DNA of 64,000 bases from JAWKJY01 sp041393535 (GTDB lineage: Bacteria > Actinomycetota > Thermoleophilia > Gaiellales > Gaiellaceae). Made by a program: the position numbers and the translations under genes. Positions 8,401-20,431 of the stretch are shown here, one piece after another (positions within the stretch are counted from its first letter, which is position 1; every line of letters starts with the position of its first letter). Below the pieces are notes generated by a model. The model was not told the origin of the DNA. It did no database searches and saw only the letters and a list, made by a program, of their open reading frames with translations. The stretch spans positions 496,001 to 560,000 of the forward strand of contig JAWKJY010000002.1 in the NCBI GenBank assembly GCA_041393535.1, given 5' to 3'.

Positions 8401-10374
8401 GTGATCGTGCGAGGACTGAGGCAGGTGTTCGGGCTGGCGCTCGTGCTCGCCGCCATCGGTGCGGCGGCAGGGTGCGGCGGCGGGGGGGACGCGGCGCCCA
8501 CGCCGAGCGAGCCCTCGCCCGCGCCGGCCGAGCCCGCACCCGTCGAGCCGGCCCCCGAGGCGCCGGCCGAGCCCGCGCCGACCGAGACGGCCGACCCGAC
8601 CGCGCCCGGACCGGACGCCCAGGGCCCCGCAGCGGCGGCCGGCGCCCAGCCCGGCGGCACGTACCGGATCGGCGTCGAGTCGGGCTTCAACCTGACCGCC
8701 GGCCTCGACCCCTCCGGCGAGTACCTGACCGAGGCGTGGGGGATCCTGCGCGGCCTGCTGACCCGCACGCTGCTCGGCTACACCCACACGTCCGGCCCCG
8801 GCGGCAACGCGCTCGTGCCCGACCTGGCCGCGGACTTCCCGACGGTCTCCGAGGACGGCCTGACCTGGACGTTCACGCTCCGGCCCGGCGTCAGGTTCGG
8901 CCCGCCGCTGAACCGCGACGTGACCTCGCAGGACGTCGCCTACGCGTTCCAGCGGATCGCGACGAAGAGCGTCGCCGCGCAGTACGCCGGCTACTACCTC
9001 GGCACGATCGCCGGCATGCAGGACGTCTACGACGGCAAGGCGGAGACGATCTCCGGCATCCAGACGCCGGACGACTCCACGATCGTCTTCACGCTGACCG
9101 AGCCGGCCGGCGACTTCGCCTACCGGGTCTCGCTGCCGGCGACGGCGCCGATCCCGCAGGAGGTCGCCAGCTGCTTCCCGAAGGCGGGCCAGTACGGCCG
9201 CTACCTGATCTCGACCGGCCCGTACATGATCGAGGGCTCCGACGCGCTCGATGCGACGAGCTGCGAGACGATGAAGCCGATCGGCGGCTTCAAGCCCGAC
9301 CGCTCGCTCGCGCTCGTGCGCAACCCCGCGTACGACCCGGCGACGGACAGCCCCGCGAAGCGCGAGGCGCTGCCCGACCGGTTCGAGTGGACGATCGACT
9401 CGAACGCCCAGGCGATCTTCGACAAGCTCGAGCGCGGCGAGCTCGACGGCGAGTGGGCGAGCACGCCGAACAAGCTGCTCCGCTCGCTGCTCGACGAGGG
9501 CCGGCTGAAGCTGAACCCCACGGACAACACCTGGTACATCAGCCTGAACCTGACCCAGCCGCCGTTCGACGACATCCACGTCCGCAAGGCCCTGAACCTC
9601 GCGGTCGACAAGGTCTCGATGCGGAAGGTCTGGGGCGGCGAGGCCGGCGGCCAGATCGCGACGCACATCGCCCCGAACGGGCTGACCGGCGGCCTGCTCG
9701 CCGACTACGACCCGTACGCGACGCCGGACAGCGCCGGCGACGAGGCGGCGGCGCGGGCCGAGATGGCGCAGTCGCGCTACGACGCCGACGGCGACGGCCT
9801 CTGCGACGCCGCCGAGTGCGATGGCGTGGTGCTCGTCTCGACGAACATCGACCGCTTCCGCAACCTCGAGCCGCTGCTCGTGCAGGCCGGGGAGCGGATC
9901 GGCATCGCGTTCAAGGTGCGCTCGCTCCCCGACCCGTTCCCGGCGATCCTGACGCCGAAGAACGGCATCCCGCTCACGAACCGGCTCGGCTGGGAGAAGG
10001 ACTACCCGGACGCGTCGACGTTCCTGAAGATCCTGCTCGGACGGGACATCACGCCCGAGGGGAACGTGAACACGCCGCTCGTCGGCATCACCCCGGAGCA
10101 GGCCGCCGAGCTCGGCGTCACCGGCACCGTCGCCGGGATCCCGTCGATCGACGCCGACTTCGACGCCTGCGCGGCGCTGCCGGTGGGCGACGAGCGCACG
10201 CAGTGCTGGGCCGACCTCGACCGGAAGCTGATGGAGGAGGTCGTGCCCTGGGTCCCGTACCTGACGAGCGTCAACCAGGACACCATCGGGCCGGCGGTGA
10301 CGTTCTACGACCTCGACCAGTCGGTCGGCGTGATGGCGTACGCGCATCTCGCCGTGGACGCGTCGAAGCAGTGA
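8401..10374 (+). CDS. Peptide-binding lipoprotein of ABC transporter (SBP family 5)
   Basis: A 657-residue extracytoplasmic solute-binding protein. The signal peptide ends in a lipobox with Cys25 (AAAGC). A Pro/Ala/Glu-rich spacer (about residues 31-85) then leads to the family-5 fold, with recognisable DGLTWTFTLRPGVRF and DVTSQDVAYAFQRI blocks. An insertion-like loop at residues 461-472 (DADGDGLCDAAE) has Asp at EF-hand positions 1, 3, 5 and 9 and Glu at 12, so it may bind calcium. GTG 8401 follows a GCGAG motif; GTG 8407 is an alternative. It belongs with the flanking permease genes. Confidence 0.9.
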   Translation: MIVRGLRQVFGLALVLAAIGAAAGCGGGGDAAPTPSEPSPAPAEPAPVEPAPEAPAEPAPTETADPTAPGPDAQGPAAAAGAQPGGTYRIGVESGFNLTAGLDPSGEYLTEAWGILRGLLTRTLLGYTHTSGPGGNALVPDLAADFPTVSEDGLTWTFTLRPGVRFGPPLNRDVTSQDVAYAFQRIATKSVAAQYAGYYLGTIAGMQDVYDGKAETISGIQTPDDSTIVFTLTEPAGDFAYRVSLPATAPIPQEVASCFPKAGQYGRYLISTGPYMIEGSDALDATSCETMKPIGGFKPDRSLALVRNPAYDPATDSPAKREALPDRFEWTIDSNAQAIFDKLERGELDGEWASTPNKLLRSLLDEGRLKLNPTDNTWYISLNLTQPPFDDIHVRKALNLAVDKVSMRKVWGGEAGGQIATHIAPNGLTGGLLADYDPYATPDSAGDEAAARAEMAQSRYDADGDGLCDAAECDGVVLVSTNIDRFRNLEPLLVQAGERIGIAFKVRSLPDPFPAILTPKNGIPLTNRLGWEKDYPDASTFLKILLGRDITPEGNVNTPLVGITPEQAAELGVTGTVAGIPSIDADFDACAALPVGDERTQCWADLDRKLMEEVVPWVPYLTSVNQDTIGPAVTFYDLDQSVGVMAYAHLAVDASKQ

Positions 10375-10383
10375 GCGCGGCGG

Positions 10384-10413
10384 CGGGAGGCCGGGGGCGA
10401 CCCCGGCCTCCCG
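10384..10413. terminator. Strong 13-bp hairpin between binding protein and second permease
   Basis: A perfect 13-bp inverted repeat with a GCGA tetraloop sits 9 bp after the lipoprotein stop. It has no T-run. Such structures often lower downstream expression or protect the abundant binding-protein mRNA. Confidence 0.6.
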
Positions 10414-10455
10414 CACGCGCGACGGCGGAGGGGAGGCTCCGAGATCGGCAGGTAC

Positions 10456-11408
10456 GTGCTCGGCCGGGTGCTGTGGGCGATCGCGGTCATGGTCGCGGTC
10501 ACGTTCGCCACCTACGCGATCTTCTTCCTGCTCCCTCGGGCGACCCCGCCCTGCACTTCGCCGGCAAGGCGCCCACGCCGGAGCTGCTCGCGGAGGTGCG
10601 CCAGCAGCTCGGGCTCGACCGGCCGTGGCTCGAGCAGTACGGCCTCTTCCTCAAGCGCCTCGTCGTCGGCGACGAGCACGGGTGGCCCGGCTTCGGCATC
10701 TCCTTCCAGTCGCGCGAGCCCGTCCTCGACGGGCTGGCCGAGCGGCTGCCGCAGACGCTCGCGCTCGCGCTCGGCGCCGGCGTCCTCTGGCTCGTCCTCG
10801 GCGTCGGGATCGGCGTCGCGGCGGCGGTGCGCCGGAGGACGCTCGTCGACCGCGCCGCGCTCGGCTTCTCGCTCCTCGGCGTCTCGGCGCCGGTGTTCCT
10901 GGTCGGCCTCCTCTCGCTCTTCCTCTTCTGGAAGACGCTCGGCTGGCTCCCGGGAACCGGCTACGTCCCGTTCTCGGAGAGCCCGAGGGAGTGGTTCCTG
11001 CACCTCGTCCAGCCCTGGCTCGTGCTCGCGCTGCTCTTCGCGGCCTCCTACGCCCGGATGACGCGCGCGAGCCTGCTCGACGCGCTCGGGGAGGACTTCG
11101 TCCGCACCGCGCGCGCCAAGGGTCTGAGCGAGCGGCGCGTCGTCTGGCGGCACGGCCTGCGCGCCGGCCTCGCCCTGATCGTGACGATGCTCGGGATGGA
11201 CCTCGCGCTCCTGGTCGGCGGCGCCGTCGTGACGGAGAAGGTGTTCAACCTCCAGGGGGTCAGCTCGTGGGCCGTCGACGCGGCGCTCGGGCAGGACCTG
11301 CCGCCCGTCGTCGCCGTCACGCTCGTCGGCGCGGCCGCGATCGTCGTCGCGAGCCTGATCGTCGACCTCGCCTACGCCTGGCTCGACCCGCGGGTGCGCC
11401 TCGCATGA
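10456..11408 (+). CDS. Peptide ABC transporter permease, DppB/OppB type (frameshifted here)
   Basis: An inner-membrane permease pairing with the DppC-like protein. The first segment (LGRVLWAIAVMVAVTFATYAIFFLLP) is read from GTG 10456. The rest, from SGDPALHFAGKAPTPE onward, is in the -1 frame, so one base appears lost at about 10533-10535 in a C run. The downstream part has the EAA loop DFVRTARAKGLSERRVVWRHGLR and ends in LDPRVRL as expected. The best ribosome-binding site (GGGGAGG, 10431-10437) would better suit a start near 10444, where the codon is ATC. The stop overlaps the next ATG. Confidence 0.82.
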
Positions 11409-12421
11409 GCGCTGCCGCGGAGCGGCTGCTCGAGGTGCGCGACCTCTCGGTCCGCTTCTCGACGCCGGACGGGCCGCTCCAGGCGGTCGACCGTCTCTCC
11501 TTCGACCTCGACCGGGGCGAGACGCTCGGCATCGTCGGCGAGTCCGGCTCCGGCAAGACCGTCGCCTGCCTCGCGCTGCTCGGGCTGCTTCCCGACGGGG
11601 CGGAGGTGAGCGGCAGCGCGCGCCTGGGCGACGACGACCTCCTCGCCCTGCGAGGCCGCGCGCTCCGGCGCGTCCGGGGCAGGCGGGTCGCGATGGTCTT
11701 CCAGGACCCGTTCTCGTGCCTGCACCCGCTGCTGCGGGTCGGCGACCAGCTCGCAGAGGCGGTCCGCGCGCACGAGCGGGCGTCGCGGCGCGAGGCGCAC
11801 GAGCGCGCGATCGAGGCGCTCGCGGCGGTCGGCGTGCCGAGCCCGCGGGAGCGCGCCCGCGACTACCCGCACCAGTGGTCGGGCGGGATGCGCCAGCGGG
11901 CGATGATCGCGATGGCGCTCCTGCACCGGCCGGACGTCCTGCTCGCCGACGAGCCGACGACCGCGCTCGACGTGACCGTCCAGGCGCAGATCCTGGAGCT
12001 GTTCGAGCAGGTGAAGCGCGAGTTCTCGATCGGCATCGTGCTCGTCACCCACGATCTCGGCGTCGTGGCGGAGGCCGCGCAGCGCGTCCTCGTCCTCTAC
12101 GCGGGACGGGCAGCCGAGCAGGGGACGGCCGAGCAGGTGCTCGGCGCGCCGCGCCACCCGTACACCTGGGGGCTGCTCGGCGCGCTGCCGCGGGAGGACG
12201 GGGGCGGGCGGCTGCAGGCGATCGAGGGCGCGCCGCCGTCGCTCGTCGGCCTGCCGCCGGGGTGCGCGTTCGCGCCGCGCTGCGCGCACCGGCTCGACGC
12301 CTGCGTCGAGCGCACGCCGGCGCTCGACGACGCGCCCGACGGGCACGCGGCCGCCTGCCACCTGCCGGAGGGCGTCCGCGCCGCCGCCCGCGCTGCCCGG
12401 CTGCCGGGAGCCCTCGCGTGA
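11405..12421 (+). CDS. Peptide ABC transporter ATPase, DppD type
   Basis: A 338-residue ATP-binding subunit. Walker A is GESGSGKT, the signature is WSGGMRQR, Walker B is VLLADEPTTALD, and the switch His is in VTHDLGVV. The C-terminal oligopeptide-transporter extension carries the CAFAPRCAHRLDAC cysteine cluster, which in homologues is associated with an Fe-S or metal site. ATGA overlap with the permease and GTGA overlap with the next gene imply coupled translation. Confidence 0.93.
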   Translation: MSAAAERLLEVRDLSVRFSTPDGPLQAVDRLSFDLDRGETLGIVGESGSGKTVACLALLGLLPDGAEVSGSARLGDDDLLALRGRALRRVRGRRVAMVFQDPFSCLHPLLRVGDQLAEAVRAHERASRREAHERAIEALAAVGVPSPRERARDYPHQWSGGMRQRAMIAMALLHRPDVLLADEPTTALDVTVQAQILELFEQVKREFSIGIVLVTHDLGVVAEAAQRVLVLYAGRAAEQGTAEQVLGAPRHPYTWGLLGALPREDGGGRLQAIEGAPPSLVGLPPGCAFAPRCAHRLDACVERTPALDDAPDGHAAACHLPEGVRAAARAARLPGALA

Positions 12422-13440
12422 GCGCCTCGACCGTCGAGGAGCTGCCGCTCGCCCGCCTCGTCGGCGTCTCGAAGCGCTTCCCGCTCGCGCGCGGGCTCGT
12501 CCCGGGCCGGCCGCGGCGGGAGGTCCGCGCCGTCGAGTCGCTCGACCTCGACGTTCGCCGCGGCGAGACGCTCGGCCTCGTCGGGGAGTCCGGGTGCGGC
12601 AAGTCGACGGTGGCGCGGCTGCTCCTGCGCCTCGTCGACCCGACCGAGGGCCGGGTCGAGTTCGAGGGCCGCGATCTCACGGAGCTCTCCCAGCGCCGCC
12701 TGCGACCGGTTCGGCGCGAGCTCCAGCTCGTGTTCCAGGACCCGTACGCCTCGCTCAACCCGCGGCACACGGTCGAGCGGATCCTGACCGCGCCGTTCGC
12801 GATCCATCGGCTGCCGGGCGACCCCCGGGAGCGCGCCCGCGCGCTGATGGACCGGGTCGGCCTCGACCCCGCGCACCTGTCGCGCTACCCGCACCAGTTC
12901 TCCGGCGGCCAGCGCCAGCGGATCGGGATCGCCCGGGCGCTCGCGCTCTCGCCGAAGCTGATCGTCTGCGACGAGCCCGTCTCGGCCCTCGACGTCTCGA
13001 TCCGCGCCCAGATCCTCAACCTGCTGGCCGACCTGCAGGAGGACGAGGGGCTGACCTACGTCGTCATCTCACACGACCTCGGCGTCGTCCGGCACGTCGC
13101 CGACCGGGTCGCGGTCATGTACCTCGGGCGCCTCGTCGAGCTGGCGACGGTCGCGGAGCTGCACGCGCGTCCGCGCCACCCGTACACCCGCGCGCTCCTG
13201 TCCGCGGCCCCGCGTCAGCCCGGCGCGGCGCGGCGCGCGCGCGTCGTCCTCGCGGGCGACGTCCCCTCGGCGGTCGACCCTCCCGCGGGCTGCGCCTTCC
13301 ATCCGCGCTGCCCTCGCGCGGCCGCCCTCGGGCACCCCGCCGCGTGCCGCGAGCAGGTGCCGCCGGCGCCCGATCCGGCGCGGGGCGGGGCGGCCTGCTG
13401 GTTCCCCGACGAGCAGCCGGAGGCCGGGGGCGCGCCGTGA
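12418..13440 (+). CDS. Peptide ABC transporter ATPase, DppF type
   Basis: A 340-residue second ATP-binding subunit. Walker A is GESGCGKST, the Q loop is LVFQDPYASLNPR, the signature is FSGGQRQRIGIARAL, and Walker B is LIVCDEPVSALD. The C-terminal cysteine-containing segment CAFHPRCPRA is present. The GTG start overlaps the DppD stop. It closes the transporter set. Confidence 0.93.
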   Translation: MSASTVEELPLARLVGVSKRFPLARGLVPGRPRREVRAVESLDLDVRRGETLGLVGESGCGKSTVARLLLRLVDPTEGRVEFEGRDLTELSQRRLRPVRRELQLVFQDPYASLNPRHTVERILTAPFAIHRLPGDPRERARALMDRVGLDPAHLSRYPHQFSGGQRQRIGIARALALSPKLIVCDEPVSALDVSIRAQILNLLADLQEDEGLTYVVISHDLGVVRHVADRVAVMYLGRLVELATVAELHARPRHPYTRALLSAAPRQPGAARRARVVLAGDVPSAVDPPAGCAFHPRCPRAAALGHPAACREQVPPAPDPARGGAACWFPDEQPEAGGAP

Positions 13441-13504
13441 GCCCGCGAGGAAATCGCACGCAGCCGGCTAACCTCTCCGTAGCGGCGTCGTCCAACCCAG
13501 TGAC

Positions 13505-13966
13505 ATGGCCGATCTGAGCGAGAGCAGGGCAGCACGGTGCTCGCGGGCGCGCGAGTGGGTCTCGCTGCGCGAGGACGGGGAGCTGTCGGAGCTCGAGAAG
13601 CTCCTGCTCCGGCGCCACCTCGGGCGGTGCCCCGACTGCCGCGCGTTCGCCGACGCCGTCGGGGCGGTGACGAGCCTGCTCCGCGCGAGCGAGGCCGCCT
13701 CGCCGGCGCGCTCGGTCGTGCCGGCGCGCCTCGGTCGGGCTCCGCGCTTCGGCTGGCGCGCGCGCCTCGGGGTCGTCGTCGTCGCGGGCGCGGCCGGGCT
13801 CGGCGCGCTCGTGGGCTGGATCACCGCGAGCTCGCAGGACGGGCCCGCGCCGATCCGCCCGCCGGTCACGACGATCGCCGTCCTGCCCGACGACGCGCCG
13901 CCGCCGGCACCCGACACCGAGCCGGCGCCGCGGCCGCCGAGCGAGCGGCCCAGCGAGCCCGTCTAG
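13505..13966 (+). CDS. Zinc-finger (zf-HC2-like) single-pass membrane protein, anti-sigma-like
   Basis: A 153-residue protein with an N-terminal zf-HC2 pattern: Cys12, then HLGRCPDC giving His38-x3-Cys42-x2-Cys45. One transmembrane helix (about residues 87-105) follows, then a short Pro-rich extracytoplasmic tail. This is the architecture of anti-sigma factors of ECF sigma factors, but no sigma gene is adjacent, so the partner is unknown. It lies directly upstream of atpD with its own possible -10 (TAACCT, 13468-13473). Confidence 0.75.
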   Translation: MADLSESRAARCSRAREWVSLREDGELSELEKLLLRRHLGRCPDCRAFADAVGAVTSLLRASEAASPARSVVPARLGRAPRFGWRARLGVVVVAGAAGLGALVGWITASSQDGPAPIRPPVTTIAVLPDDAPPPAPDTEPAPRPPSERPSEPV

Positions 13967-14007
13967 GCCGCCGAGCGCCACCCCGCCCGACGACCGGTCG
14001 CGCTCCG

Positions 14008-14013
14008 GTACAC
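14008..14013 (+). promoter_or_regulatory. Probable -10 box for atpD-atpC
   Basis: TACACT lies 29 bp upstream of the atpD ATG, with an AGGAG ribosome-binding site between. This suggests atpD-atpC is transcribed on its own, separately from atpB-G. Confidence 0.6.
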
Positions 14014-14042
14014 TCTCGGCCGTCCAATCGACCAGGAGCACC

Positions 14043-15467
<1,425 letters not shown>

Positions 15468-15473
15468 CGATCG

Positions 15474-15899
15474 ATGGCGGACGAGTCCACGAAGACGTTC
15501 GACCTCTCGCTCGTCACCCCGGACGGGGCGGCGTTCGAGGGCGAGGCGAACCTGCTGATCGTCCCCGGCGCCGCCGGCGAGATCGGCGTGCTCGCGCGCC
15601 ACGCACCGCTCGTCGCGATGCTGAAGGCGGGGGAGACGCGGATCAAGGCGGGCGACCAGTGGACGGCCTTCGCCACCGGGCCGGGCTACTTCAAGATCCA
15701 GCGCGACCGCGCGATCGTCCTCGTGGACGACGCCGTGCGGGCGGAGCAGATCGACATCGAGCAGGCGCGGCGCGAGGCCGACGAGGCCCGGGCCCTGCTC
15801 GAGCGCGCCCAGGCGGGCGAGGCGGGCATCGACAAGTGGGTCGTCGAGCAGCGCCTCAAGCACGCCGAGAACAAGATCGCGGTCGCCGGCCGCGACTAG
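15474..15899 (+). CDS. atpC: F-type ATP synthase subunit epsilon
   Basis: A 141-residue subunit with the usual N-terminal beta-sandwich (FDLSLVTPDGAAFEGEA, GEIGVLARHAPLVAML) and a C-terminal two-helix domain with the long charged ARREADEARALLERA helix, which regulates hydrolysis. It begins 6 bp after atpD. Confidence 0.95.
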   Translation: MADESTKTFDLSLVTPDGAAFEGEANLLIVPGAAGEIGVLARHAPLVAMLKAGETRIKAGDQWTAFATGPGYFKIQRDRAIVLVDDAVRAEQIDIEQARREADEARALLERAQAGEAGIDKWVVEQRLKHAENKIAVAGRD

Positions 15900-15911
15900 C
15901 GCCGCGCCGGT

Positions 15912-15939
15912 GCGGCGGGGGCCACGCGACCCCCGCCGC
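15912..15939. terminator. Terminator-like hairpin after atpC
   Basis: A perfect 10-bp G/C stem with an 8-nt loop starts 13 bp after the atpC stop. No T-run follows, as is common for actinobacterial terminators. Confidence 0.65.
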
Positions 15940-16060
15940 CCGTCGCCTCCGCGGTGCAGGGGCGTACGGCGGCGCGGCGAAGGAGTGACCGGCGCGCCGA
16001 TCCCTTGCGGTATCCTCGCGTGAGTCCCGGCCGGCCTGGCCGGACGGCGCCTGAACGATC

Positions 16061-18034
16061 GTGCGTACGACGCTGAAGATGGGACGGGGCCGCGATGCGT
16101 TCGCGGCGGATGGGTCGGCAGGAGACGCCGGCGGCGCCAGCGACGGCGCTGGCGGCGGCCGCGGCCCGCGCGCCAGCGCCCTCTCGCCGCTCTCCCGCTA
16201 CCCCGGTGGCAGGGGCCCGCGCGGGCGCTGGCGGACGGCCGGCAAGATCCTGCTCTGGCTCGTCGTCGGCGCGCTCGTCACCGCGGGCGGGATCGGCGCC
16301 GGCGTCTACATGTACTTCGACTCGAGCGTCCAGAAGATCCAGGCGACGGACAAGGACCTCGTCGAGCTGGCGCAGCCGTCCGAGGGCGACGGCGGGGGCG
16401 ACCTCGCGATCCCCGACCCGCAGCGGCCCACGACCGCGCTGATCATCGGCTACGACAAGCGCCTCGGCGTCGAGCGGGACATGCCGCCGCGGTCGGACAC
16501 GATCATGCTCGTCCGCGCCGACCCGCAGTCGAAGACGCTGACCCTCCTGTCGTTTCCGCGCGACCTCGTCGTCGAGCACCCGGGCTGCAAGGCGCGCGGC
16601 TCCTGGGTCGGCCGGATCAACGAGGCGTTCACGTTCTGCCAGTCCGGCGGCGCTGCACTTGCCGCTGCGCCGGACCGGCGGCCAGATCGACGTCAACTAC
16701 GTGATCAAGATCAACTTCCGCGGCTTCCGCCAGGTCGTCGACAAGGTCGGCGGCGTCTACGTCGACGTCGACCACCGCTACTTCAACGACAACTCGACGG
16801 GGACGAACTTCGCGACGATCAACATCCAGCCGGGATACCAGCGGCTGAGCGGCACGCAGGCGCTCGACTACGCGCGCTATCGCCACGGCGACTCGGACTT
16901 CTTCCGGATCGCGCGCCAGCAGCTCTTCGTCCGCGCGTTCAAGCAGCAGGTGCAGGGCGCCGTCGACCCGCTCAAGCTGATCGGCGTCGTCAACGCGATC
17001 ACCTCGAACCTCCAGGTCGTCGCGGGCGGCGGCAAGAAGGCCGACGCGGACACGATCCTGAGCTACGCGAAGTTCCTCTACGACCTGCCGGGCGGGAGCT
17101 TCTACCAGGTGAACCTCGGCGGCATCACCCAGGACGCCCAGTTCGGCCTGCACGTGCCCGAGTCGTCCGTCTCCGATGCGGTCGAGAAGTTCCTCAACCC
17201 CGACACCGAGGCGGCGACGAAGGCCACGGCGACGGCGACGAAGACCGGCGCGACGAAGGTCGTGGGCACCCGGCCGGCCGACACGACCGTCGCCGTCCTG
17301 AACGGCTCGACGACGGAGGGCGCGGCCACCCTGGCCGCCGCGGAGCTCGGCAAGCTCGGCTACCAGGCGGAGGCCGCCGGCAACGCCGAGACGAGCGACT
17401 TCTTCGACAGCCAGGTGCTGTTCGACCCGGGGGTCAAGGGCGCCCGGGTGAGCGCCGAGCGGATGGCGCAGCTCTTCGACACCGAGGACGTGCGCCCGAA
17501 CGCCGCGCTCGACACGACGCTGCAGGTGATCGTCGGCCAGACGTTCCACTCCGGCCTCGCCCCGGCCGCGAAGGACGACACGCCCGAGAGCGGCAGGCCG
17601 CAGACGACGCTCGACGTCGCGCCGGCGCTCGAGGCGCTGCGCCCGCTGGCCCGCAGGGTGTCCTTCCCGGTGCTCGTCCCGCGCTTCCGGGAGACCTCGT
17701 CTCGCCTATCGTCCGGGGGCGCCGAGGCGGTCCGCGCGTACAAGATCAAGGGCAAGGACGCGGTGAAGCTCGTGTACCAGGTCGGCGGCCAGGCGGCCTA
17801 CTGGGGCATCATGCAGACCGCGTGGACCGACGCGCCCATCCTCACGGGCGCCTCGGTCGAGCGCACCATCAAGGGTCGCGACTACAAGCTCTGGTTCAAC
17901 GGGTCGAAGCTGCACATGATCGCGTTCGAGGAGAACGGCGCTGCCTACTGGGTGACCAACACCCTCGACGACCGCTTCTCGAACGAGACCATGATCGCGA
18001 TCGCCAAGGGCCTCGTCCCGCTGGACAGCGCTGC

Positions 18035-18038
<4 letters not shown>
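16061..18038 (+). CDS. LytR-CpsA-Psr family cell-wall glycopolymer ligase (frameshifted here)
   Basis: A membrane-anchored LCP protein that attaches glycopolymers to peptidoglycan. A cytoplasmic Gly-rich N-terminus and one transmembrane helix (about residues 62-84) precede the LCP domain: RSDTIMLVRADP, LLSFPRDLVV, RINEAF, then IDVNYVIKINFRGFRQVVD, ALDYARYRH. A C-terminal LytR_C domain starts around TTVAVLNGSTTEGAA. The frame changes by +1 near 16655-16660 in the middle of the catalytic domain (GTG 16061 frame to the frame ending at 18038), equivalent to one extra base. A -10-like TATCCT is near 16010. The stop overlaps the next ATG. Confidence 0.85.
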
Positions 18039-19335
<1,297 letters not shown>

Positions 19336-19336
<1 letters not shown>

Positions 19337-20025
19337 TGGAGGCGATCGTGCTCGCGGGCGGGAAGGCGGAGCGCCTCGGCGAGGCGGCGGAGGGGCGGCC
19401 GAAGCCGCTCGTGCTCGTCGCCGGCCGGCCGCTCGTCTCGTTCCAGCTGGGCCACCTCGCGCGCTTCGGCGTCACCCACGCGATCCTCGCCTGCGCGGTC
19501 GGCAACGGCCAGCGCTTCCGCGACGAGCTCGCCGGGCTCGCCGTCGACGTCTCGGCCGTGGAGGAGCCCGAGCCGCTCGGCCGCGGCGGCGGCATCCGCT
19601 TCGCCGCCTCCGCCCGCCGCGAGTCCGGCACCCTGATCGCCGCGAACGGGGACGAGCTCGTCGACGTGGACCTCGAGGCGATGCTGCGCCAGCACCGGGA
19701 GACCGGAGCGCTCGCGACGATCGCGGTGGCTCAGCCGAAGTCGCAGTTCGGCGTCGTCGACGTCGAGGGCACGCGCGTCACGGGCTTCCGCGAGGGCGGC
19801 CGCATGCCGTTCTGGGTCAGCTGCGGCCTCTACGTGCTCGAGCAGGAGGCGCTCGACCGCTTCCCGGACCGCGGCGACCACGAGTCGACGACCTTCCCCG
19901 AGCTCGCGGCCGAGGGCCGCCTCGGCGCGTTCCGCCACGAGGGCACCTGGGTGACGGTGAACACGCCGAAGGAGCTCCGGGTCGCGAACGACCACCTCGA
20001 GGCGAACCCGGAGTGGCTGCGGTGA
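19336..20025 (+). CDS. Sugar nucleotidyltransferase family protein
   Basis: A 229-residue GT-A-fold nucleotidyltransferase. The signature LAGGKAERLGEAAEGRPKPL is at the N-terminus, ANGDELVDVDL is the metal/nucleotide site, and GFREGG with GTWVTVNTPKEL follows, as in ManC/HddC-type enzymes. It probably activates a hexose phosphate for glycan synthesis; the exact sugar cannot be told. The ATG overlaps the dehydrogenase stop by one base; GTG 19333 is a near alternative. Confidence 0.85.
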
Positions 20026-20426
20026 GCGAGTCGAACGGGAAGGCGCTCGGGCGCTTCGCCTCGGACGTCCGCCGCGTCGACAAGCCGTGGGGCCACGAGG
20101 TGATCTGGGCCCTCACGGACCGCTACTGCGGCAAGGTGCTGTTCGTCGCCGCGGGCGAGTCGCTCAGCCTCCAGTACCACGAGCAGAAGGACGAGTCCTG
20201 GTACGTGCTCGAGGGACGCGCGGAGCTCGAGCTCGGCCTCGTCGGCGAGGAGCGGCTCGAGCGGGGGACGATCGTCGCCGGCGACGCGTTCCACTACGCC
20301 CCGGGCACGGTGCACCGGATCACGGCCGTCGAGGACACGCGCATCCTCGAGGTCTCGACCCCGCACCTCGACGACGTGGTCCGGCTCGAGGACCGCTACG
20401 GCCGCGAGGGCACCTCGGCGCCGTAG
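20022..20426 (+). CDS. Cupin protein, phosphomannose-isomerase type II-like
   Basis: A 134-residue single cupin barrel. Metal-site motifs are YHEQKDESWYVLEG and GDAFHYAPGTVHRI. The KPWGHEV start resembles the isomerase domain of GMP/PMI proteins, so with the preceding nucleotidyltransferase it may form a two-protein version of the bifunctional enzyme. GTG 20022 overlaps the previous stop (GTGA); GTG 20013 is also in frame. Confidence 0.8.
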   Translation: MSESNGKALGRFASDVRRVDKPWGHEVIWALTDRYCGKVLFVAAGESLSLQYHEQKDESWYVLEGRAELELGLVGEERLERGTIVAGDAFHYAPGTVHRITAVEDTRILEVSTPHLDDVVRLEDRYGREGTSAP

Positions 20427-20431
20427 CGCCC

